Assembly: GCF_001316245.1 (NCBI RefSeq)
Contig: NZ_BBDM01000008.1
Location: forward strand, 1 to 64,000
Direction: 5' to 3'
DNA length: 64,000 bases
From: Vulcanisaeta sp. JCM 14467
GTDB taxonomy: Archaea; Thermoproteota; Thermoprotei; Thermoproteales; Thermocladiaceae
Shown here: positions 1-9,271 of the stretch, in pieces
How the letters are laid out: each line of letters opens with the position of its first letter
Position numbering within the stretch: the stretch's first letter is position 1
Translations under genes and position numbers: made by a program
Notes under the pieces: model-generated
What the model was told of the DNA's origin: nothing
Database searches by the model: none
Seen by the model: the letters and a program-made list of their open reading frames with translations, nothing else

Positions 1-62
1 GCCGACCCGGATTCAACCCCTTAAGGACTACGCTCATCAAGCTAGTGACGATCTATAATTAC

Positions 63-1063
63 TTAACTGCTCAACACGGCCGGAATAGCGAGATACTTAA
101 TGAACTCATTAACATGCCTAGCATCCACATTGGGTAACCTACTCACGTCACCACACGGCCCCCATTTACAGGCATAGCACCCAAGCCCTGCAGCTTCTAT
201 ATTCGCGCCGCAGGCAGATTCGTAGACCCTAAACCCCATTTCGCGGGCGATGGCGACTATCCTATCCTTGAGGTCCCTAGCCTAATGGGCACCTGCTCCC
301 TGCTAAGCCTACTGCTTGGCAGCCTATCGCTAAGGTCAATGCCTATGGACCTGAGCCTCTTATATATGCTTGCGGTAACCCTAAGCGTGCCGAGTACCAC
401 GGATTTGATGCCAAGCTCCCTAGCCGTGCTCAGTATTTCACGGGCATCCCTATCGGTAATGCCGGGTATTATGGGCCTGATGAAGAGGGATACATTCACG
501 CCAGCCCTTGCTAGCCTGCCTGCGAACATTAACCTATCCATTGGGTCCGGCGCCAATGCTCTATCCTCCTACAATCCCTAATGCAGACCACAGTCTCGAG
601 AAAGCTTATATGTGGTGCGTGCTCCTTAATCCTAGCTATATCCCCATCGCTAAGTACCGACTTGGAACTAACCTGGAGTGGATTTCCGATTGAGCCGAGC
701 GTTTCTATGTACTCAAGGGCCCTCTCCCTCGTCTCTGGCAGGAATGGCTCCGTCACGGAGCCCATGGCCAGCATTGTACCACCCGGCCCAAGCACCACGT
801 ATGGGTTTAACGTCAATGCGTATAGTAACTCCTTACCATTTAGTGGGTATGGCCTTGCCCTGTGTGGGAATTCCATGTCGTAAATGTAGCAGTACGTGCA
901 TGAGTATGAGCAGCCAATCCCAGTATGTATAGTCATACCGCATGGGCGTGGATACCTCCTCGCATGCGGGTCCCGCCTAGCTCGCTCAATAGATTCAGGC
1001 TTAACTCGTCCTCCAACTATCCCTCAACTTCTCCTTAAACTCCAGGTACCTGATTAGGTCCAT
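63..1063 (-). CDS. Radical SAM protein, SPL-like (frameshifted)
   Basis: Radical SAM enzyme. The cluster motif CSYSCTYC follows the sequence RRYPRPCGMTIHTG, and the Rossmann/TIM part continues through SLFIRPIIPGITD. The C-terminal part has further cysteines (CGANIEAAGLGCYACKWGPC), so a second metal site is possible. The reading frame breaks three times, near 1010, 553 and 285. Adding one base at each site restores one protein of about 330 residues from ATG 1063 to the stop at 63; at 553 and 285 the missing base is probably a G. The substrate is unknown. The fold class is seen directly; the repair of the frames is inference. Confidence 0.75.
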
Positions 1064-1102
1064 TTGATGCTCACTGTGGGGAAATGCCCAGGTATTAAAC
1101 CC

Positions 1103-2188
1103 TTAGAGGTGCTCGGCAGCGAGCCTATACACTGGGTCCGCAATCCTATACTCGTCGTCAACCTTCTCGATAACACCCATACCCACTAGGTTATTGAGTA
1201 GTTCAGAGACAGTTGCTGGGTTCAACTCCCTACCCTCGTAATCCTCGAGCCTACGCTTAATCAATCTCCAGGGCATTGGCTCCTCGGCCAACACCCTCAG
1301 TATCACGTAATACCTATAACTCCTAAGCGAGGATATTAAGTTGCGTAATTCACTGAGCGCCAGCTGGACGGCATTCCTAAGTATACCATCAAAGTCCGCC
1401 GAACCCCTCATCGAGTACTCATAACCGAAGTAGGTCAACCAACCAATTATACCATCGAAAGTCTCCACAGCCCTCTCCAGGACATTCCTCGGGCAGTTAA
1501 CACCGAGTTGGCTGAAGCCACGCTCGAGGAAGTCCAGGGATTCATCAGGCTCAACCTCCTCGTCTTAATCTCCATGTAAGCCCTGCCGAAGAGTGGCGCC
1601 CTTGGGTCGTTAAGGCCCAGGAAGCCGTATAATAGGCCGATCTGTGAGCCTGACAGGACGAGCCTCAAATTCGTTAGGTTATCGAAGATGTAAGCGAATA
1701 ACCTATCGAACCTAAGCCAATTAACCCTCCGAAGTCCCTGAGCCTCATCAATGGCTATTATAACTGGCTCACCAATATCGTTAAGCCCAATGAGTAAGTC
1801 AGCAATATTAACCCGCGACCCACCTCTGAATTTTATGGAAATCCCAGGTGGGTTAAGGGAAACCCTCAAGCCCTCAACGTTTTTTAAACGCATTAATTAT
1901 CCTATCTACGATCGAGGACCTCCTACGCAGGAAATCATTGATAGCTCCAATGAACAGTTCAACCACATCACGGTAATTAGCGTAAAGACTCAACCTAACA
2001 TCCACATAGACATAATCAACACCAGCCTCATTAAGCGCAACCCTCATAAGCGAAGTCTTACCAGTCCTCCTCAAGCCAGTGACCAGGGTCAACCTCGAAC
2101 CCCTCAGGAACTTAATGAGCATGCCCAACTCATGATCAAAGTCATATAGGTCCTCCCTCCTACTCTTAGGCTCAATACTAAACAACAT
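1103..2188 (-). CDS. Archaeal P-loop ATPase of the MoxR/ORC-like 'archaeal ATPase' family (frameshifted)
   Basis: The N-terminus FSIEPKSRREDLYDFDHEL and the Walker A GLRRTGKTS are typical of the large archaeal ATPase family that is common on mobile and accessory DNA. Walker B is VIIAIDEAQ, and a sensor-like NLRLVLSGSQ follows. The C-terminal 100 residues form a winged-helix-like domain (RLIKRRLEDYEGRELNPATVSELLNNLVGMGVIEK, shown here only as separate stretches around 1180-1290). Frames break near 1880 and 1550; the bridge between them reads DESLDFLERGF. ATG 2188 is preferred to 2197 because family members start with MLFSIEPK. Its cellular role is not known. Confidence 0.75.
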
Positions 2189-2339
2189 TATGACCACCCC
2201 AAATTACTTAGGGTACCCCAAATAAAAAATCTCGGCCACGATAATCAACGAAATTAAATCAAAATTAAAAAGTGAAAATTCAACACATAATTCAAAATAA
2301 ACTAGATAATTCACCCAACGATAAGGAGAATATTGAATT

Positions 2340-2412
2340 GCAGGAGAGGAATGTGGCCGCTCCGGAGGAGCGGCAGGTCATTGGGCCGTGGGCCACACGG
2401 CTCTCGAGCCCT
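2340..2412 (+). ncRNA. Candidate structured RNA: two tandem GC-rich hairpins (strand uncertain)
   Basis: In an otherwise AT-rich spacer of about 300 bases (2189-2498) there is a GC-rich island. GCCGCTCC at 2356-2363 pairs perfectly with GGAGCGGC at 2367-2374 across a 3-base loop. GCCGTG at 2385-2390 pairs with CACGGC at 2396-2401. GC-rich islands in AT-rich hyperthermophile spacers often mark folded RNAs. I do not recognise a family, and no protein-like reading frame fits. A transcription terminator is an alternative. Confidence 0.3.
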
Positions 2413-2470
2413 CCCTCAACTAGTTTAATAGGTTATGGCTTAATTAACCTTACTACCTCCTGGAATTCCT

Positions 2471-2478
2471 TTATAAAC
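2471..2478 (+). promoter_or_regulatory. TATA-like box for the RmlD-like gene
   Basis: TTATAAAC lies 21-28 bases before ATG 2499, the spacing expected for a leaderless archaeal transcript. Confidence 0.55.
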
Positions 2479-2498
2479 CAATAAGTAATTGGGATTTG

Positions 2499-3385
2499 AT
2501 GATTGTGTTAATTACCGGCGTTAGTTCATCGCCTGGCTATAAAACGGCAGTTAGCCTAGCCAATAAACATGACGTTATTGGCACATATAACGAACACCCA
2601 ATAAACATACCCGGCGTCACCACGGTTAAGGCGGACCTAACCAGGGACCCCGCCAGGTTAATTAGTGATTACAAGCCCGATGTGGTAATTCACATGGCCG
2701 CCATAGGCAACGTTGATCAGTGTGAGGAGCAGTTAGAGCTTTGTTATAGGGTTAATGTGCTGGCGAGTAGGGAGTTACTCACGGCAGCCTATAGGGTCGG
2801 CTCCGCAATTTACTACCTATCGACAGACTACGTGTTTGATGGCGAGAGAGGCATGTACACGGAGGATGATGCGCCAAGGCCCGTTAACTACTACGGATTG
2901 ACTAAGCTCCTCGCCGAGGAAATCACAAAGGCCCTAGGAGGCTCTATCGTCAGGGTTGCCTGGATATACGGCGCGGGGCCTGGCAGGGTCAACTTCGGTA
3001 AGACCGTGGTTGATAAACTCATGAGGGGTGAGGCCGTGACTGCGATAATGGATCAATGGTCATCACCAACACTAAACACGATAATTGGTGAGGCCTTCGT
3101 AAAGTTGCTGGAAATGAGGTTCACTGGGATTCTACATGTGGTTGGCCCGAGGCTGAGTAGGTATGAGTTTGCGAGGGCCATAGCCAAGTACTTTGGGTTT
3201 AATGAGGAGTTGATAAAACCAATTAAATTGAGTGATGTGAACTACAGAGCACGCAGACCCAGGATAGTAGCTTAAGTAATAAGAGGGCTATTGAATTACT
3301 GGGAATACCACTCAACGACATAAACCACGCACTGGCCATATTTAAGAGGGAGCTGGAGACCGAGAGGGCGATGGCAAAACCGTAA
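2499..3385 (+). CDS. dTDP-4-dehydrorhamnose reductase-like SDR (RmlD family; frameshifted near the end)
   Basis: An extended short-chain dehydrogenase. The N-terminal nucleotide-binding motif is modified (ITGVSSSPG). The catalytic motif YYGLTK (YxxxK) is present, as is the family signature STDYVFDG. It would reduce a nucleotide-sugar intermediate with NAD(P)H in the cytoplasm, probably for surface polysaccharide or glycoprotein sugars. A frameshift near 3263 gives an early stop; with one added G the protein continues DSSLSNKRAIELLG to 3385, giving about 295 residues, normal for the family. The in-frame TTG at 2496 is rejected in favour of ATG 2499 because of the TATA spacing. Confidence 0.8.
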
Positions 3386-3431
3386 CCACGAAGAAAAAGC
3401 TTTAAATCGGCATTGATGGTTTATTGTCCTT

Positions 3432-3519
3432 GCCGGGGTGGCCGAGCCAGGTCCAAGGCGCAGGACTTGAGATCCTGTCCCCGCAAGGGGCCCGGGTTCA
3501 AATCCCGGCCCCGGCACCA
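3432..3519 (+). tRNA. tRNA-Ser (TGA), CCA encoded
   Basis: A class II tRNA with a long variable arm. Acceptor GCCGGGG (3432-3438) pairs with CCCCGGC (3509-3515). The anticodon stem CAGGA/TCCTG encloses the loop CTTGAGA, giving anticodon TGA, which reads UCA serine codons. The T arm contains GGTTCAAATCC. The genome encodes CCA at 3517-3519. Base 73 is A, which is more typical of tRNA-Leu than of archaeal tRNA-Ser, so the amino acid rests on the anticodon. Confidence 0.9.
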
Positions 3520-3554
3520 AGAAATCCTTAATCACCTACCAATTATTCATTAGG

Positions 3555-3594
3555 GTGTAACCCTGGTACGGCATGGTTACACGGCTGGTTACAC
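3555..3594 (+). promoter_or_regulatory. Three copies of GGTTACAC upstream of the copper-protein promoter
   Basis: GTGTAACC (inverted) lies at 3555-3562, and direct copies of GGTTACAC lie at 3575-3582 and 3587-3594. The direct copies are 12 bases apart. All lie immediately upstream of the TATA-like stretch at 3601-3608. The arrangement is that of a regulator binding site; the regulator is not proven. Confidence 0.5.
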
Positions 3595-3600
3595 CGAGGG

Positions 3601-3608
3601 TTTTTATT
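3601..3608 (+). promoter_or_regulatory. TATA-like box of the cupredoxin gene
   Basis: TTTTTATT sits 31-38 bases before ATG 3639. It argues against the upstream ATG at 3573, which lies inside the repeat cluster and before the box. Confidence 0.45.
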
Positions 3609-3638
3609 CAGGAAACCAGGCTGTGCCCCGTGACCAAT

Positions 3639-4433
3639 ATGAGTAGGACTTGGATTTGGATCGTAATCGGAGTTGCAGTTAGTCTAGTCGCTGGTTTAGG
3701 AATTGTTTATGCAATCATACCTTATTACTACTATAATTACTACGGCAGTTACTCCATTAATCCATTAATCAATAATTACTATGATGGTTATTACTACGGT
3801 ACATACTCAATAAACCAGGTAATCAAGGAGGTCACCCAAGTACCCAGTTATGCCCATGTTTACCCAGGCAATAACACCATAGTATTTACCAGTAAAAACA
3901 TAGACCTACTAGTCGTGGCCATGATGGGTGATGATGCTGAGAAAATGTTCAATGCAACGCCACCACCGTATGCGCATGGGGATGTCTTCATTATTTACGG
4001 ACTCATAAACCCAACACTGGTCATACCCGCTGGGGCCACTGTCCACGTGACCTTCGTGAATCTCGATGATGATATGTACCACAATTTCGTCATCACAACT
4101 GTGCCACCGCCATATCCATACAACGTGATGCCCTATATAGCTATGTACGGCGGTATGGGGCCTCAAATGATGCTCTACATGAGGTGGTTACCACCGGCTA
4201 ATTATGGGACTGGTTATGCCTATGGCTATGGGTACACATTCGCAGTGCCTGAACCAGGCACGTACTGGTACCTCTGTACATACCCAGGCCATGCCGAGGA
4301 GGGCATGTATGGCGAAATAGTCGCGGTGGGTAACGGCGTTAATACTGCACAGGCGCCGGCATACCCAGTTGGTCAATACCCAGTGCCGTACTATGGACCT
4401 GGCTGGATGGGCAGTATGATGGGGTGGTGGTGA
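3639..4433 (+). CDS. Membrane-anchored blue copper protein (cupredoxin/sulfocyanin-like)
   Basis: 264 residues. One N-terminal membrane segment (about 4-27) anchors an extracytoplasmic domain, after a Tyr-rich linker (about 28-58). The copper site is visible: His148 in DDDMYHNF, then Cys213, His218 and Met223 in CTYPGHAEEGM, the normal type 1 pattern. The fold would carry electrons on the outer face of the membrane, as sulfocyanin and related proteins do toward terminal oxidases. It is followed by a small membrane protein and faces a membrane-bound regulator. No oxidase subunit lies nearby, so the partner is unknown. Confidence 0.88.
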   Translation: MSRTWIWIVIGVAVSLVAGLGIVYAIIPYYYYNYYGSYSINPLINNYYDGYYYGTYSINQVIKEVTQVPSYAHVYPGNNTIVFTSKNIDLLVVAMMGDDAEKMFNATPPPYAHGDVFIIYGLINPTLVIPAGATVHVTFVNLDDDMYHNFVITTVPPPYPYNVMPYIAMYGGMGPQMMLYMRWLPPANYGTGYAYGYGYTFAVPEPGTYWYLCTYPGHAEEGMYGEIVAVGNGVNTAQAPAYPVGQYPVPYYGPGWMGSMMGWW

Positions 4434-4442
4434 TGCCGTGCC

Positions 4443-4640
4443 ATGCATGTGGGGTTGGTGGGGTTGGGGATTTGGCCGTGGTTTGGCCTTGGTTGGTTTG
4501 GTTGGGTAATTGGTGCGTTGGTTGCCGTGTTATTCCTAATACTCATAGTACTTTTGATAGTTTGGGTCATAAGGAGCTTAATACGTGATTCGAGCAATGC
4601 TCATTCACTAAGTCATACGCACGGCTCATGCGGTGGCTAG
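4443..4640 (+). CDS. Small one-TM membrane protein with a His/Cys C-terminus
   Basis: 65 residues, starting 10 bases after the cupredoxin stop, so probably in the same transcript. The N-terminus is rich in Gly and Trp and is followed by one hydrophobic helix (about 20-45). The tail SHTHGSCGG contains possible metal ligands. I do not recognise a family. A role with the copper protein is suggested only by position and by these residues. Confidence 0.5.
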   Translation: MHVGLVGLGIWPWFGLGWFGWVIGALVAVLFLILIVLLIVWVIRSLIRDSSNAHSLSHTHGSCGG

Positions 4641-4649
4641 GGCAGGGGC

Positions 4650-5192
4650 TCATTGACCAGCCTTACTCAAATCCTTCAACCTCACTATGTTCCTACCCTT
4701 AACCTTAGTAACCTCAACCAAACCCTTCTCCTCAAGCCTACGCACAATCCTCCAGGCCTGAACCTTGGATAACCCAAGATCCCTCATTATTTGGTACTGA
4801 AATACCTCACCACCTGACCTAATCACGTATTCAAGAACCTCACGCTCAGCCTTAGGCAGTAATTTAAGGACCCTACCATAATAATCATTGGTGTCACTCA
4901 CCGTGGTGTTTTCCGCGGAAGTGAATTGCCGTGGTTGACCCAACCCCTGGGGTTTAGTACTGATTAGCGCCATTGGGATTATAATCATGACAGCGCCTAT
5001 TACTATCAATACCACCGGTAGGAACAGCGGATAGTAAACCATCATACCACACATCATACCCATGCAGTGGTAATAAGCCATGTAATTAACCATCACCAAC
5101 GCGCCGTAGAGCAGGTAGGCACCAATACCTAGAATTATGGCACCAATTATAACTAACCCATTACGCAATATATTACGTTCATCGCCCATCAT
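4650..5192 (-). CDS. Membrane-anchored winged-helix regulator with Met/Cys-rich outer loop
   Basis: 180 residues. Two membrane helices (about 12-35 and 54-77) flank a short loop, YMAYYHCMGMMCGMM, rich in Met, Cys and His. A polar linker leads to a C-terminal winged helix (about 110-178; LPKAEREVLEYVIRSGG, then a recognition region with SKVQAWRIVRRLEEKGL). If the DNA-binding part is cytoplasmic, the Met-rich loop faces outward. It converges with the cupredoxin pair, ending 10 bases from the small membrane gene. A one-component sensor of copper is a reasonable inference, not shown. Confidence 0.75.
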   Translation of the reverse strand: MMGDERNILRNGLVIIGAIILGIGAYLLYGALVMVNYMAYYHCMGMMCGMMVYYPLFLPVVLIVIGAVMIIIPMALISTKPQGLGQPRQFTSAENTTVSDTNDYYGRVLKLLPKAEREVLEYVIRSGGEVFQYQIMRDLGLSKVQAWRIVRRLEEKGLVEVTKVKGRNIVRLKDLSKAGQ

Positions 5193-5234
5193 TAATTATT
5201 TAACGCCATAACTTAATAAACCATTTTAAGTGAT

Positions 5235-6148
5235 TTACTCCTCAACAACGGTATTCCTCAAAACACCAATACCCTCAACCTCAGCCTCAACGACATCGCC
5301 ACCCCTCAAGAATTTACCCTTTGGGAAACCCACCCCAGGTGGTGTGCCGGTGCTTATGTAATCGCCGGGCTTAAGCGTTACTCCCTGGGATGCCCAGTGG
5401 ATTAGTTCTGGTATCTTGAATATTAGGTTCCTAGTATTATCATCCTGCTCCACAACACCATTAACCCTAAGCATAAGCCTTAGGTTGTGCGGGTCCTGTA
5501 TTTCATCCCTAGTGACTATGTATGGACCACGGGCGTTGATGAGTCCATGCTCTTACCATAAATCCAGTCCATTCCATAAGGCTCCTTACTTGGGAACTGC
5601 CAGTCGCGCATTGATACGTCGTTTAGGATTAAGTAGCCGAATACGTAATCGAGCGCCTTATCAGCATCAATGTACTTACCCCTCCTGCCAATGATTAGTG
5701 CCAACTCCACCTCCCAGTCGACTTGTTTTGAGACCCTTGGCTTGAGTATTGGTTGATTATGACCAATAAGGGCATTTGGGAATTTTGGGAAGAAGTACGG
5801 CCTATCGAGAGGCTTTGCCTGGCTCTCCTCACCATGCGCCCTATAATTAACGGCGACGCACAGGACCTTCTCTGGGTTCGGCACTGGTGGTAGCCAGGTT
5901 ATTGAGTTTGGATCCCTAAAGAGCGATTGATCACCACTCCTAATAGCCCTATTCACCAAGTTCCTGACCAGTGCCAGGGCTGGCTCACCATTACTAATGA
6001 GTGCCTTCATATCATAGAGGAAGCTTGGGGCTTCAGCGGTTTCGTAAATGGCCATGTAGGCGCTTGGCAGGTCTAAAATGCCTTTATCGGTGTATGCGCC
6101 GACCCTGACCGTGTTATTCCATTGGAAGGATAGGAGCTTCACAATCAA
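5235..6148 (-). CDS. Fumarylacetoacetate hydrolase family protein (frameshifted)
   Basis: FAH-fold enzyme of about 305 residues. The metal-binding core is present ([15 protein letters not shown], then [12 protein letters not shown] and the end motif [14 protein letters not shown]). Family members hydrolyse or decarboxylate 2-oxo acids, and in archaea some act in pentose or aromatic breakdown, e.g. 2-keto-3-deoxyarabonate dehydratase. The substrate here cannot be told. The frame breaks near 5530: after SSTP the correct frame reads [19 protein letters not shown], which needs one extra G in a G run. Start ATG 6148. Confidence 0.82.
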
Positions 6149-6188
6149 TGATTACCTAATGTTAATTTAAACATCACTACTAACTGGT

Positions 6189-7253
6189 TTACTGCTCCCT
6201 CCACCCACCCTTAAGTAGGTACTCCTCAATCGCCATCGCCGCATCGATGCCGTTCTTCAACGCCTTACCGATTAGGCTTGGCCCCGTGGCCACGTCGCCG
6301 GCCGCGAACACGCCCTTCCTAGTCGTCCTGTGCTTCTGATCAATGTCTATTGTTCCGTGCGGCGTCAACTTAATGCCGCAGCAGCCATCCCTGAATGGTG
6401 GTGTTGGTATTTCACCGACAGCCGCTATCACTGTGTCCATGTCCATGGTATACTCACTACCTGGTATTGGCTCTGGTGCTGGCCTACCGCTCTTGTCGGG
6501 CTTGCCGAGCCTCATCTTGATTAGTTTGACTGCCTCCACGTGGTCCTTACCCAGTATTTCCGTTATACCCACGAGCTCCACAAACTTAATGCCCCTCTTT
6601 ATCAATCCCTGAATCTCCATCTTACCCGCAGGTGCCTCGTTTATCGTCCTCCTATAGAGCACATAGACCTCCTTAGCCCCCTGTCTCTGGGCCTCTATGG
6701 CTGCGTCAACAGCCGTTAGGCCAGCTCCAATAACGGCCACCCTGTCGCCGGTTGGGTAGACAACGGACTTTGGTAAGTAGCTAAGCTCGCTCGTGTAGAT
6801 CCTGTATAGATAGTCAAGGGCTAGGTAAACACCCTTTAGGTTCTCGCCAGGTATGCCCAGGTTTCTTGATTTCCAGGTCCCAGTGGCTATTAGCACTGCG
6901 TTATAGTTATTGATCAGGTTCTCGAGGTGAACCTTATTCTCGATAAAGTCATCTCCATCAACGTGTTCCTCCTCATCGGCAATAACCTTAGTCTTTAGTA
7001 TGAAGTTTACGCCCAGCTCGATCAATTCCTTAACGCCAGCCCTAACGTTCTTCTTGGGAACCCTGTACTCGGGTATTCCAAATATCATTAATCCGCCAGG
7101 CTCTGGCATTTTATCATAAACATCGACCTGGAAGCCCCTGCAAATTAGGTAGCCGGCTGCGCCAAGGCCTGCAGGTCCAGCACCAATAATGGCAACCTTC
7201 TCACTACGTCTCTCAATCTTCTGGCCCGGAGAACACTTGAGTGCGAACTTCAC
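6189..7253 (-). CDS. GltD-like FAD/NAD(P)H oxidoreductase
   Basis: 354 residues, intact. An FAD site (IIGAGPAGLGAAG, about residue 24), an NAD(P)H site (VIGAGLTAVDAA, about 175) and the end motif GVFAAGDVATGPS place it with the small subunit of glutamate synthase and related flavoproteins. The N-terminal 4Fe-4S domain of true GltD is missing; only one Cys precedes the FAD motif. No large glutamate synthase subunit lies nearby, so it may feed electrons to another partner. The start is GTG 7253, 21-30 bases after a TATA-like box. Confidence 0.8.
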   Translation of the reverse strand: MKFALKCSPGQKIERRSEKVAIIGAGPAGLGAAGYLICRGFQVDVYDKMPEPGGLMIFGIPEYRVPKKNVRAGVKELIELGVNFILKTKVIADEEEHVDGDDFIENKVHLENLINNYNAVLIATGTWKSRNLGIPGENLKGVYLALDYLYRIYTSELSYLPKSVVYPTGDRVAVIGAGLTAVDAAIEAQRQGAKEVYVLYRRTINEAPAGKMEIQGLIKRGIKFVELVGITEILGKDHVEAVKLIKMRLGKPDKSGRPAPEPIPGSEYTMDMDTVIAAVGEIPTPPFRDGCCGIKLTPHGTIDIDQKHRTTRKGVFAAGDVATGPSLIGKALKNGIDAAMAIEEYLLKGGWREQ

Positions 7254-7273
7254 GGGAGGTATCGAGGGAATCC

Positions 7274-7283
7274 TTTATATAAG
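7274..7283 (-). promoter_or_regulatory. TATA-like box of the GltD-like gene
   Basis: Reads CTTATATAAA on the minus strand, 21-30 bases before GTG 7253. The spacer between here and 7445 is AT-rich, and I see no other feature in it. Confidence 0.5.
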
Positions 7284-7445
7284 TCTTTCCTAATGCTTAA
7301 TTCAACGGTAATTTTACGAAGCATCAATTTTAAATAATTAACAATTATAAAGATTATAGTGTTAAGGATTATAATTATCTTTTAAGATATCACTATTATA
7401 AAAGAATAATTTATAAATAAATAAGATACAATAAAATATCTATAG

Positions 7446-8305
7446 TTATATATCAATTACGGATGACCTACCATCATTCTTTAAGTAAATGACGGGACTG
7501 TTCTTGGGAACGCGTAATAACCTAATTATTGGCCCGCACTTAGCCCTAAATAGAAATAGGACCCTAAGCCTTAAATCATTCTCTAGGTATGCCTCGAAAT
7601 TACCAACACCCTTGGAAATAATTAACTCATGTGTACTTAGGTCGCGCCATAAACCCTTGTTGTAGAATACTGGGTATCTATTACCCGTGGACACGACCTT
7701 CACCCTATCACCCAATACCCTGCTTGCGTAATCAGCCGTGACGTCTATCTCGTAGGGCAGGCCCCTGGCGTATACCGTGACCTTAAGGCCCAGGTCAATT
7801 AACTTCCTAATTAGTAATGCATCCACCTGAAACTCCCCGGAATTGTCAAGGACGTAACCAACATCTTTAATATTACCTAGCAGCTTCATTAATTCCTCCT
7901 TGACGTGTTAAGCCAAACCGCTTCCTCGAGGAGTTTATTCACGAAGTCATTAATGTCGAATTGATAGTCCCTCATTGGGACATCCACGGAGTTAGCCGCG
8001 GCGGCTATTTCGAAATACCTAATTATGTCGTTGCCCGCATCCTTAATTATATTGCTTATGATGAGGGATGCCGTATCCTCAAGCTCCCTCTTCTCACTGG
8101 CGTGCGGATCGTCGTTGCCCAGGATCTTCGTTACTAACTCAAAGGACTCTATGAAGAGTGGTGTTCTACCCCTCGGTATTAGGCTTGATATGTGCATTGT
8201 TATGCGCGTGTATGCGTTGATGTCGTTAACGCCCAGCTTCTTTAATTCCTGCATCCTGGACTCCAGAGCACATAGTATGCATTCTGGGGTCTCTATATAT
8301 AGCAT
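7446..8305 (-). CDS. DUF89/ARMT1-like metal-dependent phosphatase (frameshifted)
   Basis: Two open frames add up to about 285 residues, the normal length of archaeal DUF89 proteins, a family of metal-dependent damage-control phosphatases. The helical N-terminal part starts with a CxxC (TPECILCALES). The Rossmann-like part contains DNSGEFQVD and SKGVGNFEAY, the metal and active-site regions. The second frame also reads VKEELMKLLG upstream of its first ATG, so the break near 7905 is a frameshift rather than a gene boundary, although an AGGAGG stretch is present there. The substrate is unknown. Confidence 0.72.
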
Positions 8306-8416
8306 TGAGACCCAGTAATTAGTGGCTTATTAAGTAATTTGCCTAATAATTACTCTATATCTTCGTTTCAACACCGACATAACTTTAAACCTCCCTATGC
8401 TGATACTAATCAAGCC

Positions 8417-9270
8417 ATGAGCATTGAGGAGTTGTTGAGGGAGTTGAGGGAGGATAGGGTGCATGGTGCGTCCTGGTATTTCCTGAGGGGTATTGATGTT
8501 ATTAAACTCGCGATTGAGAATAAACTAAGCATTAACGATATCAAGGCATTGCTTAATGAGTTGAGGAGTGTTAGGCCGGGCATGGCATCGATAATGAACC
8601 TAACGAGCATAATCGAGGATGCCATAAATATGGACTTAGACCTCAATGACATAATCAATAGGTTGAAGAATTTGTATGAGGAGGTATCCAAGCGTTTAAT
8701 GGCTCAATTAGATAGGTACCCCATTAGGTGTGGGTCGAGGGTCATGACCATTAGTTACAGCTCAGCCATCAAGGCTGCCTTATCAAGGTGGGGTAAGTGC
8801 TTGATACGCTATATATCATGGAGTCGAGACCGGGTAATGAGGTTTCTCAAGCCATTAAGGATTACCTAAGTCACGTGAGCAACGTGGTTCCAATACCGGA
8901 TTCAGCGATTGCCCACTTCATAAGGGATGTTAGTTACGTGATTTCAGGGGCTGATGGCCTGTATAGCGATGGTTACTTCCTCAATAAGATCGGTACCGAG
9001 ACCCTCTTCATTGTTGCGCATCGGTTTGACGCGAATACAGTAGTTATTGCCGAGTCGTATAAGGCGGCGGTGGGTGGTGTTGGGGAGACTTATTCCGTGG
9101 ACTTCAACCTGGATGGCTTGAACGTGCGGGTTCCGCTATTTGATAAGGTGCCATTTGATTTAGTTGATTACTTGATAACGGACCTTAGCATTATTAAGAA
9201 GCCGAAACCTGAGGATATCGAGAGGCTGAGGGAACTCCTTATTAATAATGTCCTTAACCCAAGTGGTTAG
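8417..9270 (+). CDS. eIF2B alpha/beta/delta-like protein (IF2B family; frameshifted)
   Basis: An N-terminal helical region (SIEELLRELREDRVHGASW) and a C-terminal Rossmann part ending VPFDLVDYLITDL belong to the family that holds eIF2B regulatory subunits, methylthioribose-1-phosphate isomerase and ribose-1,5-bisphosphate isomerase. The archaeal role cannot be told from this sequence. The frame breaks near 8795; one extra G (AAG GTG CTT) gives WGKVLDTLYIMESRPG. ATG 8417 is chosen because an ACTTTAAACC box lies about 30 bases upstream. Confidence 0.7.
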
Positions 9271-9271
9271 G

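Noticed and set aside
2272-2484. 70-residue plus-strand reading frame
   Set aside because: It runs through the hairpin island, has no protein-like pattern, and has no promoter that fits.
3432-3519. tRNA-Leu(GAG) reading of the class II tRNA
   Set aside because: That register breaks the five-pair anticodon stem CAGGA/TCCTG; only TGA fits a 7-base loop.
3296-3535. 79-residue minus-strand frame over the tRNA-Ser gene
   Set aside because: It is antisense to a clear tRNA and to the end of the RmlD-like gene.
3573-3638. Upstream start for the cupredoxin (22 extra residues)
   Set aside because: It would start before the TATA-like box and inside the GGTTACAC repeats; the membrane anchor directly follows ATG 3639.
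7446-8305. Two separate, translationally coupled DUF89-like genes with an AGGAGG site
   Set aside because: The second frame continues upstream of its first ATG with family-like sequence (VKEELMKLLG), and the sum of both is the normal family length, so a frameshift in one gene is simpler.
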